The notes under the pieces are model-generated. The model was not told where the DNA came from. It saw nothing but the letters and a program-made list of their open reading frames with translations, and did no database searches. A stretch of DNA of 6,551 nucleotides from an uncultured Clostridia bacterium. GTDB taxonomy: Bacteria; Bacillota; Clostridia; Christensenellales; Aristaeellaceae. A program made the translations under genes and the position numbers. Positions 1 through 4,828 of the stretch are shown here, piece by piece. The number at the start of each line of letters is the position of its first letter. The first letter of the stretch is position 1. Location: NCBI GenBank assembly GCA_947600345.1, contig CANQGC010000166.1, positions 1 through 6,551 on the forward strand. The letters are read 5' to 3'.

Positions 1-4
1 CGAC

Positions 5-252
5 CGAGCTGCTCAAAGAGCAGCTCGCCTTCCACTCTCCTTGGGCCGCCGGCAGGCGCCCCTGCCCGCAGGCAGCATCGGCGGCACGCAGGGCCGCCGA
101 TGAAGGGAATCTCCAGTGGAGATTCCCAACCCCACGCCGTGAGGCGTCTATGTGCCCGGCAGGGCACCTTCCCACGCCGTGAGGCGTCCACGTGCCCGGC
201 AGGGCACCCTTGCCGCCGTGAGGCGGAACCCATCTCTGCGCCATGAGGCGCA
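5..252 (+). repeat. Array of about ten short perfect or near-perfect hairpins
   Basis: No credible gene lies here. The DNA is an almost uninterrupted series of inverted repeats: 5-14/18-27 (10 bp, loop AAA), 51-56/61-66, 76-85/93-102 (10 bp), 105-114/118-127 (10 bp, loop AGT), 134-138/143-147, 152-157/162-167, 174-178/183-187, 192-197/202-207, 213-217/222-226 and 237-242/247-252. Four of them share the core GCC-[GA]TGA-GGC, and three of those carry the loop GTGA, which as RNA on the + strand is a GNRA tetraloop. The closing pair of the shared core changes as A-T, C-G and G-C, so pairing is kept while sequence changes. This suggests selection on folded RNA or single-stranded DNA, with the + strand the more natural transcript. 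The first hairpin could instead be the terminator of a gene left of the window. I do not recognise a named RNA family. Confidence 0.6.
131..210. repeat. Tandem 40-bp twin-hairpin repeat, two copies
   Basis: Positions 131-170 and 171-210 are direct copies, 37 of 40 bases identical. Each copy contains two hairpins: a 5-bp stem ACGCC/GGCGT with loop GTGA, and a 6-bp stem GTGCCC/GGGCAC with loop GGCA. The three differences all fall outside the stems and loops (149/189, 151/191, 169/209). Degenerate relatives of the first hairpin follow at 213-226 and 237-252. Two copies are too few, and the copies too contiguous, for a CRISPR array. Confidence 0.75.
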
Positions 253-266
253 CCCCCGCAAAGAGG

Positions 267-434
267 TTAAGGCAACACCGCACAGAACGGCGGCGCGTCA
301 GGCGATGCCTTTTCCGCCATCTGCTGCTTGCAACTTTCTCGACTTACCTCCAGTAAGCCTTCGAAATTTGCAATTGCATCTGACGAAAAATTCATTCGCC
401 TGCCGACCACCTTATCTGTGCGGTGTTGCCTTAA
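267..434. other. 168-nt rod-like inverted-repeat element (structured RNA or MITE-like)
   Basis: The ends form a perfect 20-bp inverted repeat, 267-286 against 415-434, beginning TTAAGGCAACACC. Pairing continues inward in the same register (paired positions sum to about 700): 289-293/407-411 with one mismatch, 296-297/404-405, 299-305/396-402, 328-333/368-373 (TTGCAA on both arms), 335-338/363-366, and a central hairpin 343-347/353-357 with loop CTCCA. The result is one long symmetric rod: a closing stem, a poorly paired middle (about 306-327 and 374-395) and a terminal stem. This general shape resembles 6S RNA, but I see no sequence motif that proves it. The outer ends read AGG-TTAA and TTAA-AGG, so a small MITE-like insertion with a 3-bp or TTAA target duplication is the main alternative. 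Confidence 0.55.
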
Positions 435-451
435 AGGACACCTCCTTATCT

Positions 452-471
452 GCGCATTTGCGCCATTTTTT
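452..471 (+). terminator. Weak terminator-like hairpin with T-tract
   Basis: A 4-bp GC stem (452-455/460-463, loop ATTT) is followed by CA and six T residues (466-471). The stem is short, so termination would be inefficient. Its placement, downstream of the rod-like element and upstream of the first spore gene, would suit the 3' end of an RNA made from the structured region. Confidence 0.25.
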
Positions 472-484
472 CATTTCATTTCCA

Positions 485-513
485 GCGTAAAAACATTCTC
501 AAAGGTCACAATA
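485..513 (+). promoter_or_regulatory. Candidate sporulation (sigma-G-like) promoter for first SASP gene
   Basis: GCGTA at 485-489 and CACAATA at 507-513 are 17 bp apart. They match the B. subtilis sigma-G pattern (GmATR, 17-18 bp, CATnMTA) at 4 of 5 and 6 of 7 positions. A start near 520 would give a short leader ending in the strong Shine-Dalgarno at 531-539. SASP genes are classic sigma-G targets, so the context fits, but the match is short and partly expected by chance. Confidence 0.35.
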
Positions 514-546
514 CGCTCAGACTTGATGCGAGGAGGTGAAACAGCG

Positions 547-726
547 ATGCAGTGGAATGAGAGCAAGTCCGCGACGGAGAACCTCAAGTACGAGGTCGCC
601 CGCGAACTGGGCGTGAACCTGGCGCAGGGCTACAACGGCAATCTTTCCTCGAAGGATGCCGGTCACATCGGCGGCAACATGGTTCGCCGGATGATCGAGG
701 ACTATCAGCGTCAGCACAGCAACTGA
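547..726 (+). CDS. Small acid-soluble spore protein, alpha/beta type (59 aa)
   Basis: This is an alpha/beta-type SASP (SASP family, Pfam PF00269). These proteins coat DNA in the forespore, protect it from UV and other damage, and are degraded at germination by the GPR protease. Residues 14-56 carry the family pattern: KYEVARELGV, then GYNGNLSSKDAGHIGGNMV and RRMIE. The GPR cleavage point is expected between Glu16 and Val17. The start at 547 is chosen because AGGAGGTGA at 531-539 precedes it at proper spacing; an in-frame extension back to 328 would run through non-coding structured DNA. At 59 aa it is slightly shorter than usual (60-70), through a short N-terminus. The family's usual GGE is GGN here (Asn44). 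It is a tandem paralogue of the next gene, about 69% identical over 42 residues. Confidence 0.93.
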   Translation: MQWNESKSATENLKYEVARELGVNLAQGYNGNLSSKDAGHIGGNMVRRMIEDYQRQHSN

Positions 727-782
727 GAGCCCATGCCACCGGAATCGGTAGCGAGCCAAATCGGATCGAGTCCAAAATAATT

Positions 783-797
783 CCCGCGAAGCGCGGG
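783..797 (+). promoter_or_regulatory. GC-rich hairpin just upstream of the second SASP Shine-Dalgarno
   Basis: CCCGCG (783-788) pairs perfectly with CGCGGG (792-797) across loop AAG, with possible extra T-G pairs at 781-782/798-799. The Shine-Dalgarno AAGGAG (800-805) begins three bases later and the start codon is at 814. Without a T-tract it is not a terminator. It may stabilise the mRNA 5' end or tune translation. A CAAAATA at 773-779 resembles a sigma-G -10 element, but I see no good -35. Confidence 0.45.
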
Positions 798-813
798 GGA
801 AGGAGCAAACAAA

Positions 814-1023
814 ATGAGCACCAATAACAGCAACCGCATCAACGTGCCGGAGGCGCGCCAGGCCATGGAGAACATGAAGCAGGAGGTCGCCAACGAGCTG
901 GGCATCACCCTGAACAAGGGCTACAACGGCAACCTGGCCTCCAAGGACGCCGGCCACATCGGCGGCAACATGGTCAAGAAGATGATCGAGGCTCAGGAGC
1001 GCTCGATGAGCGGCAACCGCTGA
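814..1023 (+). CDS. Small acid-soluble spore protein, alpha/beta type (69 aa)
   Basis: This is a second alpha/beta-type SASP of typical length, predicted to bind spore DNA non-specifically in the forespore core. Residues 8-24 (RINVPEARQAMENMKQE) fit the N-terminal part of the family. The germination protease should cut between Glu24 and Val25 in QEVANE. The C-terminal DNA-binding part is GYNGNLASKDAGHIGGNMV followed by KKMIE. AAGGAG at 800-805, eight bases before the ATG, fixes the start. The gene lies 87 bp after its paralogue, likely a local duplication, with a strong terminator after it. As in the first copy, the family's common GGE reads GGN (Asn52), so the change predates the duplication or is a lineage trait. 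Confidence 0.95.
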   Translation: MSTNNSNRINVPEARQAMENMKQEVANELGITLNKGYNGNLASKDAGHIGGNMVKKMIEAQERSMSGNR

Positions 1024-1067
1024 GCGGCTGGGATCGAATCTTCCGGATTCGCCTGCGGGCGGATCGA

Positions 1068-1105
1068 GGGGCTTCCGCGGCTCGAACGAGCCGGGAAGCC
1101 CCTTT
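1068..1105 (+). terminator. Strong rho-independent terminator after the SASP genes
   Basis: GGGGCTTCC (1068-1076) pairs with GGAAGCCCC (1094-1102), and the stem continues after a bulged G (1077) with CGGCTC (1078-1083) against GAGCCG (1088-1093), loop GAAC. That is 15 bp plus one bulge, followed by TTT. The T-run is short but the stem is very stable. On the opposite strand no T-run follows, so it serves the + strand spore genes. Smaller hairpins flank it at 1035-1051 and 1106-1120. Confidence 0.75.
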
Positions 1106-1238
1106 GTGCGCGGCGCGCACGGAGTGCCCGGCGATTTCGCGGGGCGCGGCCTGATGCCTTCCGATGCGGCGCGCTTGGATTATTTCTGGCGGCTTCGCGG
1201 TGCGCGGCCGGGCGGCTTCTGAATGTTGTGCGGCGCGG

Positions 1239-2447
1239 CTACAGCATCCGCCGCAGCAGGTCGCCCGGGTGGGCCGGGCAATCGCAGGAGAGCAGATAGC
1301 GCTCCCCGGGCACAGGGGCGCAGGGCAGCGCCTCGCCGGTGGGGGACCATATGTCCCGCGCCGTGAAGCCTTCGCCCAGGCTGTGGGGCGACACCAGCTC
1401 CAGCCGGTCGCCGGGGGCGACGCGGTTGCGCAGCTCGATCTCGATTTTGCCGCCCTCCGAGCGGAGCACCGTGCCCGCGAATACGGCGTCCTGCAGGTAC
1501 GGCCCCTCGGCGGGCGCGTGCCTGCGCATCTCGCCGAAGTAGAAGCCGCTGGCGTAGGGCCGGTGGCTGGCGCAGTTCAGTTCCCGCTGGAGGAGCGCCA
1601 GCTTCCGCGCGGTGGCGCTGCCGTCCAGGATCGCGTCGATCCTGCGGCGATAGGCGTTGACCACCGTGGCGACGTAGTAGGCCGTCTTCATCCTCCCCTC
1701 GATCTTGAAGGAGGTCACGCCCGCGTCCATCAGCCGGTCGAGGAAGTCCAGGCAGTTGAGGTCGAAGGAGCTCAGGATCGTCGTGCCGCGCCCGTCCTCC
1801 TCCACGGGGAAGTACTCGCCGGGCCGGGTTTCCTCCATCAGGTGGTAGGTCCAGCGGCAGGGCTGGGTGCAGGCGCCCGCGTTGGCGCTTCGGCCCGTCA
1901 GGTATGCGCTGATCAGGCAGCGGCCCGAGTAGGACATGCACATCGCGCCGTGGACGAAGGCCTCGAGCTCGAGCTCCGCCGGCGCGGCGTCGCGCAGGGC
2001 GCGAATCTGGGAGAGCGTCATCTCCCGGCCCAGCACCACGCGCTTCACGCCCATGCCGCAGTAGACCCTCGCCGCGGCGGAGTTCAGGCAGTTGGCCTGG
2101 GTGCTCACGTGCACGTCCAGCTCCGACGCGCATTCGCGAATCGCGGCGATGGCGCCCAGGTCGGAGGCGATGACCGCGTCCGCGCCGATGGCGGAGAGCT
2201 CCCGGGCGTAGGTTCGCAGCGCGGCGATGTCCGCGCCGTCCATGAAGGCGTTGACGGCCACGTAGAGGCGCTTGCCTTCGGCGTGGGCCAGGCTCGCGGC
2301 CCGCGCCAGATCGTCCATGCCGAAGCCGGAGCCGCCCGCGCGCAGCTGCAGCATGGGCCCGCCCACGTAGACCGCGTCCGCGCCGAAGCGCAGCGCCGTT
2401 CGCAGGCACTCCATGCTCCCGGCCGGGGCGAGCAGCTCGACGCTCAT
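1239..2447 (-). CDS. U32-family (TrhP/RlhA-like) iron-sulfur protein, 402 aa
   Basis: The family was long called 'peptidase U32' or collagenase-like, but characterised bacterial members (TrhP, RlhA, UbiU/UbiV) are oxygen-independent hydroxylation proteins, of tRNA U34, 23S rRNA or ubiquinone precursors. The protein opens with ELLAPAG (4-10), typical of the N-terminal barrel, and contains the U32 signature at about 162-180 (EAFVHGAMC then SGRC). Cys170, Cys177, Cys193 and Cys232 match the order and approximate spacing of the four [4Fe-4S] ligands of UbiU. FKIEGR is at 247-252. Residues from about 322 form the usual U32 C-terminal beta domain. RNA hydroxylation of the TrhP type is an inference. 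The ATG overlaps the stop of the upstream membrane gene (ATGA), preceded by AAGGGGG. Long open frames on both other strands here are GC-driven shadows. Confidence 0.88.
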   Translation of the reverse strand: MSVELLAPAGSMECLRTALRFGADAVYVGGPMLQLRAGGSGFGMDDLARAASLAHAEGKRLYVAVNAFMDGADIAALRTYARELSAIGADAVIASDLGAIAAIRECASELDVHVSTQANCLNSAAARVYCGMGVKRVVLGREMTLSQIRALRDAAPAELELEAFVHGAMCMSYSGRCLISAYLTGRSANAGACTQPCRWTYHLMEETRPGEYFPVEEDGRGTTILSSFDLNCLDFLDRLMDAGVTSFKIEGRMKTAYYVATVVNAYRRRIDAILDGSATARKLALLQRELNCASHRPYASGFYFGEMRRHAPAEGPYLQDAVFAGTVLRSEGGKIEIELRNRVAPGDRLELVSPHSLGEGFTARDIWSPTGEALPCAPVPGERYLLSCDCPAHPGDLLRRML

Positions 2448-3337
2448 TCGTCCCCCTTGGGGCGCAGGCCGATGTCCGTGCGGGCGCCGGGGATCTTGGT
2501 GTTGAGGTACCGCTCGCCCAGGAAGTTGGAGAAGCTGGCCCAGATGAGCTTGTTGACGGAGAGCAGAATCAGCGCGTAGAGCATGCTGCCGATCATCGCG
2601 ATCCACTGCAGCGCGCCGGGGAAGAAGAGCAGGCTCGCCACCGCCAGCAGCGGCAGCGCCAGCGTCAGCAGGCGAATGCCCAGGGCTCGGGGGAGCTGCA
2701 CCAGCGCCATCAGCATGGCGTTGCGCATTATGCCGCCGATGCCCTGGCGGTAGCTGACGATCAGCTGCGGCACCAGGGGCGCGGCCAGGAACCAGATTCC
2801 CGCGGCGATGCCCGCCACCGCCATCGGCAGCAGGAAGGCGACGGAGCGGGAGGCCATGCGCAGGTAGAAGTCCAGGCACAGGTAAAACAGCAGCGGCGCC
2901 AGGCCGTCCATCGTGCTGAACACCAGCGCCTGCTTCCAGTTGTCGCGCAGGCCCTCCTTGAAGTCGGCGTAGGGGAAGCTGTGCTCGTCCTGCGCCCAGC
3001 GGTGCATCACCAACGATATGCCCGCGTTGAAGGGGCCCGTGATGGCGATGCAGGGAAAGAGAAGGAGCAGCCAGGTGAACGTCACCGAGCGAATCGACTC
3101 CTGCGCGGCGCCCACGGCGAACTGCTGGTTGAGCTGCAGCAGATTCAGAGAGGTCCACAGGATGGCCGGGACCCAGATCAGCAGATAGAGCAGATTTAGT
3201 CCCACCATGCTGCCCTTTCGCACGCCGAGCACCTGGAAGAACAGCTGCACGCGGTTCTCGGGCAGGTCGGCGTCGGTAAAGTCCCTCTTGCCGGGCTTGC
3301 CGTAGTAGTAGTTGCGAAGCAGATCGCGCAGTGCCAT
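2444..3337 (-). CDS. YesL-like DUF624 integral membrane protein (297 aa)
   Basis: This is a hydrophobic protein with about six predicted membrane segments (roughly 43-66, 87-110, 136-157, 166-192, 218-240 and 243-265) and a short cytoplasmic-looking basic N-terminus. The block GPFNAGISLVMHRWA (101-115), followed by acidic residues and FKEGLRDNWKQAL (126-138), is characteristic of DUF624 (PF04854, B. subtilis YesL type). The molecular function of that family is unknown, though members often sit near carbohydrate-uptake genes. This one is longer than the usual 200-odd residues. The start at 3337 is chosen because GGAAGGAG precedes it by seven bases; a 29-residue extension would read through the promoter. 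It is first in an operon with the U32 gene, to which it is translationally coupled, an unusual pairing. Confidence 0.8.
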   Translation of the reverse strand: MALRDLLRNYYYGKPGKRDFTDADLPENRVQLFFQVLGVRKGSMVGLNLLYLLIWVPAILWTSLNLLQLNQQFAVGAAQESIRSVTFTWLLLLFPCIAITGPFNAGISLVMHRWAQDEHSFPYADFKEGLRDNWKQALVFSTMDGLAPLLFYLCLDFYLRMASRSVAFLLPMAVAGIAAGIWFLAAPLVPQLIVSYRQGIGGIMRNAMLMALVQLPRALGIRLLTLALPLLAVASLLFFPGALQWIAMIGSMLYALILLSVNKLIWASFSNFLGERYLNTKIPGARTDIGLRPKGDE

Positions 3338-3368
3338 GACAACACTCCTTCCATATGGTCTAAGCTTT

Positions 3369-3397
3369 AGTATACACGCAATTTCACGCATTTGCAA
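3369..3397 (-). promoter_or_regulatory. Sigma-A-type promoter for the DUF624-U32 operon
   Basis: On the minus strand, TTGCAA (3392-3397) and TATACT (3369-3374) are separated by exactly 17 bp, with AT-rich DNA around them. Transcription should start near 3362, about 25 bases before the ATG at 3337. Confidence 0.7.
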
Positions 3398-3418
3398 CAT
3401 TTTTGCGGGGATAAGCGG

Positions 3419-3447
3419 TTGCAATTGTGACGGAAAATGGATATAAT
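3419..3447 (+). promoter_or_regulatory. Sigma-A-type promoter for alr
   Basis: TTGCAA (3419-3424) and a perfect TATAAT (3442-3447) are separated by 17 bp. Transcription should begin near 3454, giving a leader of about 80 nt that contains the 21-bp tandem repeat. The -35 box mirrors that of the divergent promoter (TTGCAAC at 3392-3398, GTTGCAA at 3418-3424), with 21 bp between the two hexamers, so a regulator binding between them could act on both. Confidence 0.8.
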
Positions 3448-3473
3448 AAGGGGCGACTATGCAAGTTTAATTT

Positions 3474-3515
3474 GTTAAAGGGCTAAAATAACGAGTTAAA
3501 GGGCTAGAATAACGA
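3474..3515 (+). repeat. 21-bp tandem direct repeat in the alr leader
   Basis: Positions 3474-3494 and 3495-3515 are identical except at one base (A3487 against G3508). Each holds GTTAAAGGGCTA and ends AATAACGA. A degenerate third unit in the same register (3516-3536) keeps the AAGGGC core and provides the probable alr Shine-Dalgarno at 3520-3524. A 21-bp period equals two turns of B-DNA, so tandem operators on one face of the helix are possible. Equally it may be simple slippage duplication of the ribosome-binding region. Confidence 0.8.
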
Positions 3516-3535
3516 GGCGAAGGGCGGCAAGAGTC

Positions 3536-4645
3536 ATGCGAACGACCGTGATGCGGATATCGGAGCGCGCGCTCTACGAGAATGCGCGGATGATCCGAGG
3601 GAGCGTTCCGGAGAATGTAAAGATGATGTGCGTGGTCAAGGCGGACGCCTACGGCCACGGCAGCGCCTTCGCGGCGCGGGCGATGCTGCGCGCGGGCGCG
3701 GACGCCTTCGCCGTCGCCATCGTCGAGGAGGCCGTGGAGCTGCGCGCGGCGGGCTTCGACCAGATGATCCTGATCCTGGGCGGCGGCGGGGAGAGCTCCC
3801 TGCGCGAGGCCGTGGCGGCGGACGCCTCCCAGGCCGTGTACGAGAGCTGGATGCTGGATGTGCTGCAGGACGAGGCCGCCCGGCGCGGCGTGAGGGCGAG
3901 GGCGCACCTGAAGGTGGACACGGGCATGTCGCGCATCGGCGCCCGGGGCGACGCGGCGCTGGACGCGCTCATCAACCACTGGCGCGCGTGCTGCCCGGAT
4001 GTGGAGATGGAGGGAATCTTCACCCACTTCTGCGTCGCGGACACCGATCCGGAGTTCACGAAGCTGCAGAATACCCGCTTCCAGGACGCCCTGCTGCGCG
4101 TCCACTCGGCGGGTTTCCGGCCCATCGCCCACGCGGCGGCCACATCCGCGATGGCCATGCCCGAGTGTCGGTACGACATGTTCCGCGCGGGAATCGGGCT
4201 GTACGGCTCCTCGGCCCCCGGGCTCGACGTGAAGCCCGCGCAGACCCTGAGCGCCTGTCCGGTGCGCGTGCAGCGCATCCGCGCGGGCGAGAGCGTGGGC
4301 TACGGCCGCACGTTCATCGCGCCCCGGGACAGCGTCATCATGACCGTGCCCATCGGCTACGGCGACGGCTATCCCCGCATCCTCTCGAACCGGGCGTCGG
4401 CGCTGGTCTGCGGCAGGCGCGCGCGCATCGCCGGGCGGGTGTGCATGGACATGCTCATGCTGGACGTGACCGACATTCCCGGGGCCGGCCCCGACAGCGA
4501 GGTCGTGCTTATGGGGGAGCAGGGGGGCGAGCGCATCACCCCGGACGAGCTGGCCGAGTGGGCGGAAACCATCCCCTACGAGATCATGCTGGGCTTCTCC
4601 CCCCGGGTGCGCAGGGAGTATGTGCCCATGGAGCGGGATGAATAA
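3536..4645 (+). CDS. alr: Alanine racemase (369 aa)
   Basis: This is a PLP-dependent enzyme interconverting L- and D-alanine in the cytoplasm, supplying D-alanine for peptidoglycan. Some spore formers also use such an enzyme to dampen alanine-triggered germination. The N-terminal barrel carries VVKADAYGHG (33-42), with Lys35 as the PLP-binding lysine. KVDTGMSRIG (126-135) includes Arg133. The second catalytic residue is Tyr256 in SVGYGRTF. Downstream, PIGYGDGYPR (272-281) and GRVCMD (300-305) are typical of the C-terminal domain. Length is normal. The ATG at 3536 gives the standard family N-terminus; its Shine-Dalgarno (AAGGG, 3520-3524) is weak and 11 bases away. An ATG at 3551 would cut into the first strand. 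It is transcribed alone, divergently from the DUF624-U32 operon, with no convincing terminator after it. Confidence 0.96.
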   Translation: MRTTVMRISERALYENARMIRGSVPENVKMMCVVKADAYGHGSAFAARAMLRAGADAFAVAIVEEAVELRAAGFDQMILILGGGGESSLREAVAADASQAVYESWMLDVLQDEAARRGVRARAHLKVDTGMSRIGARGDAALDALINHWRACCPDVEMEGIFTHFCVADTDPEFTKLQNTRFQDALLRVHSAGFRPIAHAAATSAMAMPECRYDMFRAGIGLYGSSAPGLDVKPAQTLSACPVRVQRIRAGESVGYGRTFIAPRDSVIMTVPIGYGDGYPRILSNRASALVCGRRARIAGRVCMDMLMLDVTDIPGAGPDSEVVLMGEQGGERITPDELAEWAETIPYEIMLGFSPRVRREYVPMERDE

Positions 4646-4656
4646 TCATACCGGAC

Positions 4657-4690
4657 ATTGTGGCAAAATTTTGACAATCGGCAAAATTTG
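4657..4690. repeat. Short direct repeat and dyad after alr
   Basis: GGCAAAATTT occurs at 4662-4671 and 4680-4689. The first copy sits inside a dyad, ATTGT (4657-4661) against ACAAT (4674-4678), around the palindrome CAAAATTTTG. It could be a protein-binding site or a poor terminator; there is no proper T-tract. The rest of the 183-bp AT-rich gap shows nothing else besides the promoter at 4775. Confidence 0.35.
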
Positions 4691-4774
4691 TTTGAAATAC
4701 GGCGGATAAAACCTGAAATATGATAAATATGTGCTACAAAACGATGAAATTTGATTATATTTTGAAAATAGGGT

Positions 4775-4803
4775 TTGCAATAGACTGGGAATTATGATAT
4801 AAT
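4775..4803 (+). promoter_or_regulatory. Strong extended -10 promoter for rsmD-coaD operon
   Basis: TTGCAA (4775-4780) is followed after 17 bp by TATAAT (4798-4803). The bases before the -10 read TGA, giving the extended -10 motif TGn. Transcription should start near 4810, leaving a leader of about 20 nt before rsmD. Confidence 0.85.
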
Positions 4804-4828
4804 TTGGACGAATATCATAGGTGTAGAC

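Noticed and set aside
1..27. tRNA or rRNA end at the window edge
   Set aside because: The 10-bp hairpin lacks tRNA features such as GTTCGA or a CCA end. It is better seen as a hairpin or terminator of an upstream unit.
131..252. CRISPR array
   Set aside because: There are only two contiguous 40-bp copies without unique spacers, and the related hairpins that follow are degenerate.
368..396. TTGCAA-17-TTCATT promoter inside the rod element
   Set aside because: The -10 matches only three of six consensus bases, and the TTGCAA belongs to a paired arm of the inverted repeat.
267..434. tmRNA, RNase P RNA or SRP RNA
   Set aside because: None of the signature sequences of these RNAs is present. 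Only the overall rod shape is compatible with 6S, and that is not enough for a firm call.
152..490. Possible 112-aa protein in the 5' structured region
   Set aside because: It reads straight through hairpins and both arms of the rod element, lacks a ribosome-binding site and has no recognisable composition or motif.
1164..2579. Long open frame on the + strand (471 codons) opposite the U32 gene
   Set aside because: It lies antisense to a clear, motif-bearing U32 gene and its translation is low-complexity Ala/Arg/Gly/Val. GC-rich third positions keep antisense frames open.
1239..3158. Extending the U32 protein upstream to 639 aa
   Set aside because: The extra 237 residues read the DUF624 gene in the wrong frame and look like random Arg/Pro/Ala sequence. 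ATG at 2447 with AAGGGGG gives the family's normal N-terminus.
3467..4132. Minus-strand open frame running through the alr leader
   Set aside because: It is antisense to alr, and its repeated C-terminus merely reflects the 21-bp DNA repeat.
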